A stretch of 64,000 bases of DNA from positions 179,447 to 243,446 of the forward strand of contig NZ_LMCW01000056.1 in the NCBI RefSeq assembly GCF_001424945.1, written 5' to 3'. The position numbers and the translations under genes are program-made. This document shows positions 8,288 to 17,026 of the stretch, piece after piece. Each line of letters starts with the position of its first letter. Position 1 is the first letter of the stretch. Origin of the DNA: Rhizobium sp. Root1203. Its GTDB lineage: Bacteria; Pseudomonadota; Alphaproteobacteria; Rhizobiales; Rhizobiaceae. The notes beneath the pieces were generated by a model. It saw only the letters and a list, made by a program, of their open reading frames with translations. It searched no databases and had not been told where the DNA came from.

Positions 8288-9848
8288 GCGCCTGGGTGCG
8301 GCCGCCCATCAGCAGACCGATCTCGTCGATGTCGGTCTTTTCGTTGTCGACGATTCCCATGATCTTCCCTTCATAAAGTACGGCAATGCGGTCAGAGAGG
8401 TTCAGCAACTCTTCGAGTTCTTCGGAAATGAGAATGATGCCGGCGCCTGCATCGCGCAGTTCGACGATGTAGCGCAACATCGTGTTGATGGCGCCAACAT
8501 CCAGCCCGCGGCTGGGATAGGCTGCAATGAGAACTTTGTCGGCAATGCGCATCTCGCGCCGGGCCACTAGGCGCTGTTGATTGCCTCCCGACAGGTTGCG
8601 GATCGGCATAGAGAAATCAGGAATGGCAACTTCGGCAGCGGAAGCGATCTCCCTGGCGAGCGCTGCGGCCGCGCCCGGCCTGTAGGTGCCGCCCGACGAC
8701 ACCGGCTTTTTTTTGTATTCCCGCATCACGGCGTTGACCGTGATACTCAGTGCTGGCGCAAGGCCGCTGTGAAGGCGATCTTCCGGAATGTGACCGATGC
8801 CTGCATCTGCAAACGTTGCGGCATTGCTCTTTTCGACCGGACTGCCTGCAATCAGGATCCGGCCGGTGCTCACGGGGCGGATTCCCGTCAGAACTTGGCT
8901 CAACTCGCGCTGGCCGTTACCCGCGACACCGGCAACGCCGACGATCTCGCCGGCGCGCACGTCAAGCGAAATCCCGTGCAGCGCCTCGTTGCCGTCGTCA
9001 CCGATCGCCGAAACGTTCTCAAGCGAAAGCACCGGCATCGCCGACATCGGCGCCGCGCCCGCCGGCCGCTGCCGCATGTCTGCAAGAACGATGTCACGAC
9101 CGACCATCAGCTTGGCGAGCATGCGCGGATGGCAGTCGGCTGTGTTTTCCGTGGCGATCTTCCGGCCGCCGCGCAGGATGCTGATGCGGTCCGAGATCTC
9201 AAGCACTTCGTCGAGCTTGTGGCTGATGAAGATAACGGCGTTGCCGGCGGCCACGAATTCGCGAAGCGCCTTGAACAGGTCGCGCGCTTCGGCCGGCGTC
9301 AGGACGGCGGTAGGCTCATCGAGGATCAGGACGCGCGCCTGCCGGGCGAGCACCCTAAGAATCTCGACACGCTGCTGCTCGCCCGTCGACAGGTCGCTGA
9401 TACGGGCGCCCGGGTTTGTCTTGAGATTGAATTTCTGAGCGAGGGCACGAGTGCGCTGTTCCAGAACCTGTGCGGAGGCGCGGCGCGGCGTTTGCGACCA
9501 GCCGAGATGGATGTTTTCGGCAACAGTGAAGGCCTGGACGAGTTTGAAGTGCTGGTGCACCATGCCAATGCCGGATGCAATCGCCTGCAGCGGGGTAGAG
9601 AATTCCTTTGCGTAGCCGTCGATGATGATTTCGCCCGCATCCGCCCGGTAAATGCCCGTGAGGATGTTCATCAGTGTCGATTTCCCGGCGCCGTTTTCGC
9701 CGAGAAGGGCATGGATCTCGCCCGGCATCACTTCAAGATCGACATTCTCGTTGGCGATGACCCCCGGAAAGTACTTGGCGATGCCCTTCAGCTGGACAAG
9801 AGGCGGAGTACCCGGAGGGGGCAGATAGCGGGACGCATTTTCAGTCAT
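8274..9848 (-). CDS. ABC transporter ATPase with two fused nucleotide-binding domains (BMP-type importer)
   Basis: A 524-residue cytosolic ATPase with tandem ABC domains, as in YufO/NupA and sugar ATPases such as RbsA. The first domain has Walker A GENGAGKSTLMNIL and the signature LSTGEQQRVEILRVL. The second has a degenerate Walker A (GVAGNGQRELSQVL) but an intact signature, LSGGNQQRLVARREM. Length is normal for the family. It lies between the binding-protein gene (75 bases upstream) and the first permease (14-base overlap). It should energise uptake of the BMP-family ligand, inferred to be a nucleoside or purine. Confidence 0.9.
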   Translation of the reverse strand: MTENASRYLPPPGTPPLVQLKGIAKYFPGVIANENVDLEVMPGEIHALLGENGAGKSTLMNILTGIYRADAGEIIIDGYAKEFSTPLQAIASGIGMVHQHFKLVQAFTVAENIHLGWSQTPRRASAQVLEQRTRALAQKFNLKTNPGARISDLSTGEQQRVEILRVLARQARVLILDEPTAVLTPAEARDLFKALREFVAAGNAVIFISHKLDEVLEISDRISILRGGRKIATENTADCHPRMLAKLMVGRDIVLADMRQRPAGAAPMSAMPVLSLENVSAIGDDGNEALHGISLDVRAGEIVGVAGVAGNGQRELSQVLTGIRPVSTGRILIAGSPVEKSNAATFADAGIGHIPEDRLHSGLAPALSITVNAVMREYKKKPVSSGGTYRPGAAAALAREIASAAEVAIPDFSMPIRNLSGGNQQRLVARREMRIADKVLIAAYPSRGLDVGAINTMLRYIVELRDAGAGIILISEELEELLNLSDRIAVLYEGKIMGIVDNEKTDIDEIGLLMGGRTQAHEVA

Positions 9849-9923
9849 GGAATGGCACCGGTGATTGAAGGCGGGAAGCCCGACCGATACTGGACGGCCG
9901 GGCTATTGGCTTGGGAGGCCAGA

Positions 9924-11045
9924 TCAGGCGGACAGGCCGGTCACACCGTCGACCGACCAGTCCCAGTTGTAGAGGTCGAGCTCGGTCATCTTCTGCCCGG
10001 CCTCGACACGCACCTTGCCGGTTGCGTCCTTCAACTCGCCAACGAAGGGCGACCAGCCGCCTATGATCTTTTCGCGCACCGCGTCGGCGGCAGCGGCAAC
10101 GTCGGCCGGAACCTTTTCGCCCCATTTGTCACGATCAACGCCCGCGCCCATCGCAAACAGCTGCTCGCTCGGTGTCCAGGTGCCGGCAAGACGCTTGCCG
10201 ACCTGATCGACATAGAACTTGGTGAAGTCGATGAGGATCGACGAGACGTAGGAGTTCGGGCCGTAACGGCGGATGTCGGTGTTCCACATTGCAGCCCAAA
10301 CCCCGCGCTTTTCGGCGACCTGGAGGTAGCCGGCTTCGTCCATGATGCCGAACAGGAAATCGCAGCCGTTATCGATCAGCGCCGTGCCGGCCTGCGTTGC
10401 CGCCTGCGGGTCGAACCAGGAGTTGATAACGATCGTCTGGACGGTTGCATTCGGGTTGACGGTGCGCGCTCCCATCAGGAAGGCGTTGGTGGATGCATAG
10501 ACCGAGGCGACCGGGAAGGAAGCGACGTAGCCGAGCTTGCCCGTCTTAGAGAGGTGGCCGGCGGCAACGCCCAGAACATAGGTGGGATACCAGTGCGCGA
10601 GATAATACCAGCCGAGATTGTCCATCGTGACATGGCCGTTGCACTCCATGAATGCGACGTCCGTGGCGCGCTTGACGACTTCATGCAGGAAGTCGCCGTT
10701 CGACGAGGTGTCGAAAATAATGTTCGCGCCTTCCGAGACAAACTGGCGGTAGGTGCGGGTCGCGTCGGCGGAGTAGGGGATGTTCTCGACTTCGAGGACT
10801 TTCTTGAGTTTTGGGTAGGCTTGCTTGACGGCAAGCAGACCCTGATGGTGCGCCCATGTCCAGCCTTCGTCGGAAATCGGACCGACATGGCCGAAGCCGA
10901 CGACGGCGTCTTCTTCCTTGACCGCCGGCAGCGGGGAGGCTGCAAGCGCCTGGCGGGCAAAGCCGGCAGGCAGCATCATGGCCGCTGCACCTACAGCGCT
11001 CATGTTCAGAAATCCGCGGCGGGAAAGCGTACGCAAGTCAATCAT
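9924..11045 (-). CDS. BMP-family (PnrA/Med-like) substrate-binding protein, Tat-exported
   Basis: A 373-residue periplasmic binding protein of the basic-membrane-protein family. The N-terminus carries a twin-arginine signal (SRRGF at residues 8-12, then a hydrophobic stretch ending near FARQALA). Family features include VGFGHVGPISDEGWTWAHHQ, ANIIFDTSSNGDF, YVLGVAAGHLSKTGKLGYVA and FGIMDEAGYLQVAE. Members known elsewhere bind purine nucleosides (PnrA) or related ligands. It is the first gene of the leftward operon, downstream of a long divergent promoter region, and its ATG follows GGGGATCCC. Tat export is common for this family in rhizobia. Ligand identity is inferred only from the deaminases in the same operon. 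Confidence 0.88.
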   Translation of the reverse strand: MIDLRTLSRRGFLNMSAVGAAAMMLPAGFARQALAASPLPAVKEEDAVVGFGHVGPISDEGWTWAHHQGLLAVKQAYPKLKKVLEVENIPYSADATRTYRQFVSEGANIIFDTSSNGDFLHEVVKRATDVAFMECNGHVTMDNLGWYYLAHWYPTYVLGVAAGHLSKTGKLGYVASFPVASVYASTNAFLMGARTVNPNATVQTIVINSWFDPQAATQAGTALIDNGCDFLFGIMDEAGYLQVAEKRGVWAAMWNTDIRRYGPNSYVSSILIDFTKFYVDQVGKRLAGTWTPSEQLFAMGAGVDRDKWGEKVPADVAAAADAVREKIIGGWSPFVGELKDATGKVRVEAGQKMTELDLYNWDWSVDGVTGLSA

Positions 11046-11494
11046 GGGATCCCCTTTTGGTTTTGGCGCGAAAGCCGCGTCTATGGTCTGTGACCGTTTC
11101 GGTTATGGTGTCTTCAACGCAACAATTATGCCAGTTGCCGCGCATCAACCGGTTCGTCGGACACGAAGCCGGTCAAACCGTTATGCCGTCGCGATCGCAT
11201 GTCGAGAGGCCTTGGTCGAATTGCCCCGGCGATGCTGCGAATGCCTTTTGCGGAAAGCCCTGATGGGCCGGAAACAACGAGACGAGCCGACACTGGCAAA
11301 TCGCCACTGTTCCGCATAGAGCGAAATTTCGGATGACGAAGTTGCGTAAAAGGCAACAAGCGGTGATGCAAAGTCTCTTGAAATCCGCTCCAGACAATGC
11401 CTAAAATGCCCAAAAGTAAAGCATGAGTAATTTTTATGCATTACGGCGAAGCTTTGGGCATGAGATTGAGGCAAGTGCAGGCGATGAGCGAACA
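11046..11494. promoter_or_regulatory. Shared divergent regulatory region between the two purine-type operons
   Basis: A stretch of about 450 bases with no convincing gene lies between the leftward transporter/deaminase operon and the rightward Rieske-protein operon. If the alternative upstream start of the small rightward gene (11423) is used it shrinks to 377 bases. It must hold both promoters and probably the binding site of the LysR regulator encoded at 14882. I could not fix a confident -35/-10 pair, and I found no purine-riboswitch core. Confidence 0.5.
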
Positions 11495-11740
11495 ATGTCG
11501 GGTGTGATCGAGACGGCGCGCTTCACTTTTCGGGGACAGATGGTGTGTGCGAGCTTCGTGGAGTTCGCGCACCACCGAGCCCGGCGGCTGGACCTGGAAA
11601 TCGCTGTTGGCGCCTGTGACGCGGCGTCAGCGACGGTGTCGGTCAAGGGACAGGAAGATCTGGTCGACGCCTTCGAAATGGCCTGCAGCCTTGGGCCCTA
11701 CGATTGCATCATACTCGATATCGAACGCGCAGCGGTGTGA
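11495..11740 (+). CDS. Acylphosphatase-like small protein lacking catalytic residues
   Basis: An 81-residue protein (ATG at 11495; a longer start at 11423 is open but adds residues outside the fold). Length and pattern match acylphosphatase: a first strand ending FRGQ, then the loop MVCASFV in place of VQGVxFR, the helix EFAHHRARRL, the strand pair SATVSVKGQEDLVDAFEMA, and SLGPYDCIILDI for the GP..C/A.V end. The phosphate-binding arginine is valine and the catalytic asparagine position is alanine, so hydrolase activity is unlikely. It is the first gene of the operon, 13 bases before the Rieske protein gene. A structural or regulatory role in that system is inference. The family call rests on pattern alignment by eye. 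Confidence 0.5.
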   Translation: MSGVIETARFTFRGQMVCASFVEFAHHRARRLDLEIAVGACDAASATVSVKGQEDLVDAFEMACSLGPYDCIILDIERAAV

Positions 11741-11753
11741 ACAGGAGTGAACT

Positions 11754-12428
11754 ATGAAATTGAACGAGGGATGGGTGCCGGTCGCTCTGTCGGCGTCGAT
11801 CGAGGCCGGGACATCGACAGGCGCCATCGTCGAAGGCAGCGAGATCGTCGTCTGGCGCGACAACAGCGGCAACGCCCATGTATGGGAAGATCGCTGTCCG
11901 CATCGCGGCATGCGCCTCAGCTTCGGCTTCGTGCGCGGCGATCACATCGCCTGCCTCTATCACGGCTGGCAATACGATACCGCCGGTCAATGCCGCTACA
12001 TTCCGGCTCACCCGACGCTGGAGGTGCCTGAGACGATCAAGGTTCCGACATTTCAGGCGAAAGAAAAATACGGGATCGTCTGGACGACGACGGCATCCGA
12101 AAATCTGCTGCCGGATGCAGGCCCTTCGGCCGCGATAACACCGGTTAGAAGCGTTTACGTCGATCGTGCGAAGAGCGATGTCCAGGATGTATTCGAACAG
12201 GCCGGCATGACGATGCTGTGCGAACAGGTCGGCAAGCTCGTGTCCGGCGACGACGTGCTGCTGCTTGCCTTCCAGGCAAAGGCGGAAGCGAAAACTGCCG
12301 TGCACATCGTCATATCAGGCTCGCATGCGATCTATGGCGGCGCCAAGCAGAAGCACTATGCGCAGTGGGCGGAAAATCTCCGCTTCCACCTCGAGCAGGC
12401 AACGCCTAGCGCGGCGGAGGTGGCCTGA
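11754..12428 (+). CDS. Stand-alone Rieske [2Fe-2S] protein of a split oxygenase
   Basis: A 224-residue protein. Residues 1-115 form an oxygenase-type Rieske domain, with the cluster ligands C48 and H50 in DRCPHRG and C67 and H70 in CLYHGWQY. After the strand AKEKYGIVWTT comes a ~100-residue C-terminal part with no iron-site motif (VDRAKSDVQDVFEQAG and further), which I cannot assign. So this protein carries the electron-transfer cluster but no catalytic iron. The two Rieske-less catalytic proteins at 3995 and 20017 have the opposite gap, which makes this the natural partner. Its TGA overlaps the ATG of the GST-like gene by one base. The closest precedent for such a separation is the NdmC/NdmD methylxanthine demethylase. 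Confidence 0.85.
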   Translation: MKLNEGWVPVALSASIEAGTSTGAIVEGSEIVVWRDNSGNAHVWEDRCPHRGMRLSFGFVRGDHIACLYHGWQYDTAGQCRYIPAHPTLEVPETIKVPTFQAKEKYGIVWTTTASENLLPDAGPSAAITPVRSVYVDRAKSDVQDVFEQAGMTMLCEQVGKLVSGDDVLLLAFQAKAEAKTAVHIVISGSHAIYGGAKQKHYAQWAENLRFHLEQATPSAAEVA

Positions 12429-13060
12429 TGTCTGAGATTGCGCTCTACAACTACGAACTCGATGAATCGAGCTACCGCGCCCGCCTGCTTCTCTCCATGC
12501 TCGGGCTTCAGTGGACGACGATCGCGGTCGACATGTTCCCCGGCGCCGAGCAGAAGAAGCCGCCGATGCTGGCGCTAAGCCCACTTGGGACGCTCCCGGT
12601 CATTCGTGACGGCGACCTCCTGCTGCATGGCACGGGGGCGATCCTGCTCTATCTCGCCAAGGCTCATGATCCCGCAAAGCACTGGCTTCCGGACAATGCT
12701 GTGGCCTTCGGACAGGTCTCGATGTGGCTGTTTTTCTCCGAAACTGCATTGGCACCCGCCATAGAGGCCCGGCTACAGGCGCTGTTCGATGTCGCTGGCG
12801 ACGAAAAGGCGCTGCGTGCCAGCGCGCGCAACGCCTTCCGCATCATGGACGACCACATGACGGCGCGCCATTTCGACGGAAAGGAATGGTTCGTTGGCGA
12901 CAGGGCAACACTTGCCGATGTCGCTCTGTTTCCGTCCTTTGCGCTCAGCCGCGACTTCGGGGTCGATCACGACGAGTATCCCGCGTTGCGCCGCTGGATC
13001 CGGCGTTTCCGCACGCTGAAGGGCTTCCACACAATGCCCGGCATTCCCGATTATCATTGA
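12428..13060 (+). CDS. Glutathione S-transferase-like protein (candidate NdmE-like structural partner)
   Basis: A 210-residue GST-fold protein: an N-terminal thioredoxin-like domain starting MSEIALYNYELDESSYRARLL, the cis-proline segment GTLPVIRDGDLLL, then an all-helical C-terminal domain with the N-capping box FVGDRATLADVALFP. The glutathione-contacting ES.AI motif is replaced by HGTGAI, which suggests weak or absent glutathione binding. The start overlaps the stop of the Rieske gene (TGATG), so the two are made together. NdmE, a GST homologue, is a structural component of the NdmCDE 7-methylxanthine demethylase; the same pairing here supports a comparable complex. Adenine deaminase follows after 19 bases. 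Confidence 0.82.
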   Translation: MSEIALYNYELDESSYRARLLLSMLGLQWTTIAVDMFPGAEQKKPPMLALSPLGTLPVIRDGDLLLHGTGAILLYLAKAHDPAKHWLPDNAVAFGQVSMWLFFSETALAPAIEARLQALFDVAGDEKALRASARNAFRIMDDHMTARHFDGKEWFVGDRATLADVALFPSFALSRDFGVDHDEYPALRRWIRRFRTLKGFHTMPGIPDYH

Positions 13061-13079
13061 TTTCCAGATTGGAGTTCTC

Positions 13080-14882
13080 ATGAGCACTTTGACCCGTTTT
13101 TCCGTGAGGTCGTTGTCGACGCTGACGCGAACGCTGGCTGACGTCGCCTCGGGGCGAAAGGACCCCGATCTGGTAATCCAGGGAGCCCGCGTGCTTTCGA
13201 CCTACTCCGAGCGTATTCTCCGCGACAGGGAAGTCTGGGTGTCCAACGGGCGCATCGCCGCCGTGAAGCCATCGGGCAGCTTCAAAAACGGCTCTGCCAG
13301 GCTTTATGACGCCCGCGGCGGCATCATAGCGCCAGGCCTCGTCGATCCGCATATCCATATTGAGTCCAGTATGGTGACGGCCTGCGCCTACGCGGAAGCA
13401 GCGCTTCTCAACGGCACAACCACGATCTTCTGCGACAGCCACGAGATCGGCAACGTCATGGACGTGGCCGGCGTCGAGGCGATGCTGGAGGATGCCCGCC
13501 AGGCGCCGCTCTCGATCTTCCTGACAGTGCCAAGCACCGTGCCGGCGACCTCGCCGCAACTTGAAACGGCCGGCGGCAACCTGACGCCGGAGAAGATTGC
13601 GGCCCTCTTCGACAAATGGCCCGAGGCCGTGGCGCTCGGCGAGAAGATGGATTTCGTGCAGGTGGCGATGGGCGACGAGCGCAGCCATGCCATCCTTGCC
13701 GCTGCCTTGCAACGCGGGCGACCAGTGTCAGGTCACGTCTATGGGCGCGAGTTCGTCTCGGCCTATGCCGCATCGGGTGTCACCGACACACACGAGGCGA
13801 TCGACCGCGAAATTGCCGACGATATGCTCGAAGCCGGAATCTGGCTCTTCCTTCGAGGTGGTCCGCCGACGACGCCCTGGCACAGCCTGCCGCATGCGAT
13901 CAAGACGATTACCGAGCTCGGCTCCTCACACAAGCGCATCGCGGTCTGCACAGACGACCGCGACGCCGACGATTTGCTTCTCTTCGGTCTCGACTGGGTG
14001 ACCCGCGAAGCGGTGAAAGCGGGCATGACGCCGGAACAGGCCTGGGCGATGGGCTCTTTGCATGGAGCAACGCGCTTCGGTATGGAAAATGAAATCGGCG
14101 GCCTCGGCGGCGGGCGTCGTGCCGACCTCGTGTTGTTGACCGACGACCTGAAGCCGGTCAACACCTGGTACGGCGGCGAGCTGGTGGTGGAAGACCGGAA
14201 GGTGACGCCCATCCTGGAAGAGGCGCTCTCCAGGCCCTATCGCTATCCGCAGGCCGCCTACCACACCGTCAAGCTGCCGAAAAACCTCAAGCTGACGCCC
14301 AATCTCCCGACCGAAACCGTGATCGCTCACACGATCAAGACGGAGCTACCCGGCATCACGCTCGGCCACGCAAAGGTCGCCCTGGAGCCCGCCAACGACT
14401 GGCAGAGCCATTTCGACCGCCACGGCCTTTGCTTTGTCACCGTCGTCGAGCGCCACGGCAAATCCGCCGGCAATGTCGCGCACGGCCTGCTGAACAGCTT
14501 CGGCCTGAAAAAAGGCGCGGTCGCCTCATCCGTCGGCCACGACAGCCATAACATCATCGTTGCCGGCACCAACGAGCGCGATATGCAGATCGCGCTCGAT
14601 GCGATCGAGGAGAAGCAGGGCGGCGTCTGCGTCGTCATGGATGGGAAAGTGACGGCCATGGTGCCGCTGCCGATTGCCGGCCTTATCTCCGACAAGCGCG
14701 TGCACGAGGTTGCCGAGGAGGTGAAGGCTCTGAAGGTCGAGTGGGAAAGGGCCGAGTGCACCATCGCCTACATGGGCTTCAACCTTATTCCGCTGTCGGT
14801 CATTCCGGAAATCCGCATCACCGACAAAGGTCTCGTGCTGGTCCCCGAGATGGAGATCCAGCAGCTGTTCGAGACGCTCTGA
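13080..14882 (+). CDS. ade: Adenine deaminase
   Basis: A 600-residue amidohydrolase matching bacterial adenine deaminases of the AdeC type, which convert adenine to hypoxanthine and ammonia. The metal site begins GLVDPHIHIESSM (H91, H93), followed by CDSHEIGNVMD, VSGHVYG with TDTHEAIDRE, and CTDDRDADDLL. The large C-terminal domain contains VASSVGHDSHNIIVAGTN, typical of this family, and the length is normal. It sits in the Rieske/GST operon and shares one base with the LysR start downstream (TGATG). With guanine deaminase and the 8-oxoguanine-deaminase-like protein it makes purine use the likeliest theme of the locus. Confidence 0.92.
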   Translation: MSTLTRFSVRSLSTLTRTLADVASGRKDPDLVIQGARVLSTYSERILRDREVWVSNGRIAAVKPSGSFKNGSARLYDARGGIIAPGLVDPHIHIESSMVTACAYAEAALLNGTTTIFCDSHEIGNVMDVAGVEAMLEDARQAPLSIFLTVPSTVPATSPQLETAGGNLTPEKIAALFDKWPEAVALGEKMDFVQVAMGDERSHAILAAALQRGRPVSGHVYGREFVSAYAASGVTDTHEAIDREIADDMLEAGIWLFLRGGPPTTPWHSLPHAIKTITELGSSHKRIAVCTDDRDADDLLLFGLDWVTREAVKAGMTPEQAWAMGSLHGATRFGMENEIGGLGGGRRADLVLLTDDLKPVNTWYGGELVVEDRKVTPILEEALSRPYRYPQAAYHTVKLPKNLKLTPNLPTETVIAHTIKTELPGITLGHAKVALEPANDWQSHFDRHGLCFVTVVERHGKSAGNVAHGLLNSFGLKKGAVASSVGHDSHNIIVAGTNERDMQIALDAIEEKQGGVCVVMDGKVTAMVPLPIAGLISDKRVHEVAEEVKALKVEWERAECTIAYMGFNLIPLSVIPEIRITDKGLVLVPEMEIQQLFETL

Positions 14883-15811
14883 TGGATCCTTACCGTCTGG
14901 GACTTGTCGCCACACGCATTCACTACTTTCAGCTGGTCGCAAGGCTAGGCTCGATAAGACAGGCCGCCCAGGCGCTCAACGTCGCGCCGTCCTCCATCAG
15001 TCGCATCCTGCGGCAGCTGGAGGATGAACTCGGCACATCCCTGTTCGAGCGCGTGCGCCAGCGCCTCAAGCTGACCAGCGCCGGCGAGTTGATGCTCTAT
15101 CACGCCCGACTCAGTCTCTCCCAACTGAACCGAGCCTGCAGCGAGATCAACGACCTGCATGGCCTGCATCGCGGAACGGTGTCGGTGGCGGTGATCGAAA
15201 GCGTTTCACGCGGCGTGATGCCACAGGCTCTACAGGAATTCTGGCAGCGGCATCCGGCGATCACCGTCAATGTACGCGTCATGGGGTCGCAGCAGGCTGC
15301 CAATGCGGTTGCCGAAGGCGAATGCGATCTTGCTGTCGTCTTCGATATCCGGGTGCCACGCAACGTTCGGCGGATCGCTATCGTCTCCTTGCCACTGGGC
15401 GTTTTGGCTTTGCCCGACAGCCACTTTGCCGAGAAGAAGGAGCTCAAACTGTTCGATCTCGCCGGCCAGCGCGTCATCCTGTCGGATTCCAGCCTGACGC
15501 TCGGCACATGGATAGAGGAAGCCTTCAGCCGCTCCTTCATTGATCTGACGCAACGCGCCCGCACAAATTCTATCGGGCTGATGGTCGATCTCGCCAAGCG
15601 CAACCTCGGTACGGTGTTGCAGACGCGTGTCGGCATCGAACAGGAAATCGCCGACGGCGCGCTGAAATTCGTGCCCCTGCGCGACGCCAAGCTCAATCCG
15701 CGCAAGCTGATGCTTTTGTCTCGCTCGGAAAAGGAGATGTCGGATGCTGCTTCGGCTCTGGGCAAGCTTCTGGCAAAGTCCATCGAGCGTTCGGGTGAAG
15801 ACGGCATTTAG
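14882..15811 (+). CDS. LysR-family transcriptional regulator of the purine-type locus
   Basis: A 309-residue LysR regulator. The winged helix-turn-helix (GSIRQAAQALNVAPSSISRILRQLEDELGTSLFER) covers roughly residues 22-57 and is followed by a two-lobe effector-binding domain. The ATG at 14882 overlaps the adenine deaminase stop by one base, so I prefer it to a longer in-frame start inside that gene. Coupling to the deaminase implies that it senses a purine or related intermediate and controls this cluster, probably including the divergent region at 11.05-11.5 kb. A 93-base gap separates it from the next gene, where a second promoter could lie. Confidence 0.87.
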   Translation: MDPYRLGLVATRIHYFQLVARLGSIRQAAQALNVAPSSISRILRQLEDELGTSLFERVRQRLKLTSAGELMLYHARLSLSQLNRACSEINDLHGLHRGTVSVAVIESVSRGVMPQALQEFWQRHPAITVNVRVMGSQQAANAVAEGECDLAVVFDIRVPRNVRRIAIVSLPLGVLALPDSHFAEKKELKLFDLAGQRVILSDSSLTLGTWIEEAFSRSFIDLTQRARTNSIGLMVDLAKRNLGTVLQTRVGIEQEIADGALKFVPLRDAKLNPRKLMLLSRSEKEMSDAASALGKLLAKSIERSGEDGI

Positions 15812-15904
15812 GGTGTTGCGTTCGGCGCATCACTTCAATCAGAAAATAAGGACTATTGCGAACAACTGCAGTTTGTCAATTTCGCTCCGAAATGAGGACG
15901 CACA

Positions 15905-16405
15905 ATGAAAAAAACTGCAGTTGACGCCGTCATCCGTGGTCTGAAGAAGGCCGGCGTGAGCATCGTTTGTTATCTTCCGGATTCCCTTTTCAAGGAACTT
16001 TACCCGGCGCTCGACGCGGATCCCGATATCCGTACCATTCGCGTCACCAATGAAGGCGAGGGCGCTGCCATCTGTGGCGGTGTTTTCCTTTCCGGCAAGC
16101 GCGCGGCGCTGATCATGGAAAACTCAGGCCTTCGGGCGTCTGTGGAGCCGCTTGCCCGCATGGGCCTCGGCGCAGGCATCCCTGTCGTCATGCTGATGAG
16201 CTATCGCGGCGAGATGGGCGAAAACAACTGGTGGGCCATTCCCCACGGCATCACGATGGAACCGGTCCTCAATGCGTTGCGCATCCCTTATCAGGTGGTT
16301 CGCGAAGAAGAGCGCATCGAACGGGCGATTGCCGATGCCTACAACTGGTCCTACGCCGCCTACTATCATTCGGCTGTGGCACTTGGCGGGGAGATCGTTC
16401 GATGA
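15905..16405 (+). CDS. Thiamine-diphosphate decarboxylase, PYR-domain subunit (sulfopyruvate/phosphonopyruvate decarboxylase alpha-like)
   Basis: A 166-residue protein corresponding to the N-terminal PYR domain of TPP enzymes, on its own chain as in sulfopyruvate decarboxylase alpha (ComD). The catalytic glutamate lies in RVTNEGEGAAICGG, and RAALIMENSGLRASVEPLARM is the conserved second block. The stop overlaps the ATG of the PP-domain gene as ATGA, so both subunits are translated together. Sulfopyruvate and phosphonopyruvate are substrates known for this family; neither has an obvious link to purines. The substrate here, probably a 2-oxo acid, is open. Confidence 0.8.
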   Translation: MKKTAVDAVIRGLKKAGVSIVCYLPDSLFKELYPALDADPDIRTIRVTNEGEGAAICGGVFLSGKRAALIMENSGLRASVEPLARMGLGAGIPVVMLMSYRGEMGENNWWAIPHGITMEPVLNALRIPYQVVREEERIERAIADAYNWSYAAYYHSAVALGGEIVR

Positions 16406-17010
16406 AGCGCTTCGATTGCATGACCGTCCTTTCGGCGCGCCTGAAGGACGAGTTGGTCATCCTCTCGCTCGGCGCCAGCGTCGACGAATGGTACAACGCC
16501 GCGCCCCATATGCGCCAGGCAAGCCTATTCCAGCAACAGCTCGGTTGCGTCACGCCGCAGGCGTTCGGGTTGGCAGCGGGACTGCCGCGCCGGCGCATCG
16601 TCTCGCTCGATACCGATGGCGGCATGATGTTCAACCTGGGCATCCTGGCGACGCTCGGCAACGAGCAGCCAAAGAACCTCTTTGTGGTGGTGTGGGACAA
16701 CGAATGCTACCAGTCGATCGGCGGCCCCCCGACGCATACGGCCTTCGGCCGAGTGGATATCGCGGCGATCGCCCGCGGCGCCGGCGTCGAGCACGCCTAT
16801 ACCGCCCGCACGCTGGAGGAATTTGAAACTCATTGCAATGCCGCTCTCAAGGCCGACGTTCCCTATCTCGTCGTCGCCAAAGTGGCCGGCACGGTGCAGC
16901 CGGATATCAAGCGCAAGCAAAGCGATGGTCGCGAGGACAAGTACATTTTCGTCCGCCATGTTGAAGCAACGGAGGGCATCGTCATCATGGGCCCGAGTGA
17001 ACACAACTGA
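16402..17010 (+). CDS. Thiamine-diphosphate decarboxylase, PP-domain subunit (sulfopyruvate decarboxylase beta-like)
   Basis: A 202-residue protein forming the TPP-binding PP domain. The motif usually written GDG...N is DTDGGMMFNLGILATLGN, followed by LFVVVWDNECYQSIGG. It resembles sulfopyruvate decarboxylase beta (ComE) and pairs with the PYR-domain protein encoded immediately upstream (ATGA overlap). Together they should form one active enzyme with the cofactor at the interface. The product would be an aldehyde, which suits the aldehyde dehydrogenase encoded at 21.0 kb; that link is inference. The GMC oxidoreductase gene starts only a few bases downstream. Confidence 0.8.
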   Translation: MKRFDCMTVLSARLKDELVILSLGASVDEWYNAAPHMRQASLFQQQLGCVTPQAFGLAAGLPRRRIVSLDTDGGMMFNLGILATLGNEQPKNLFVVVWDNECYQSIGGPPTHTAFGRVDIAAIARGAGVEHAYTARTLEEFETHCNAALKADVPYLVVAKVAGTVQPDIKRKQSDGREDKYIFVRHVEATEGIVIMGPSEHN

Positions 17011-17026
17011 GGAAATGCTGCATCCG

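Noticed and set aside
8577..11093. An 838-codon open frame on the plus strand opposite the ABC genes
   Set aside because: It is antisense to two clear transporter genes with strong family motifs. Its translation shows no domain and has the Arg/His/Asp-rich composition typical of a shadow frame in GC-rich DNA.
11046..11494. Purine riboswitch in front of the purine-type operons
   Set aside because: I looked for the conserved loop and junction bases on both strands and did not find them.
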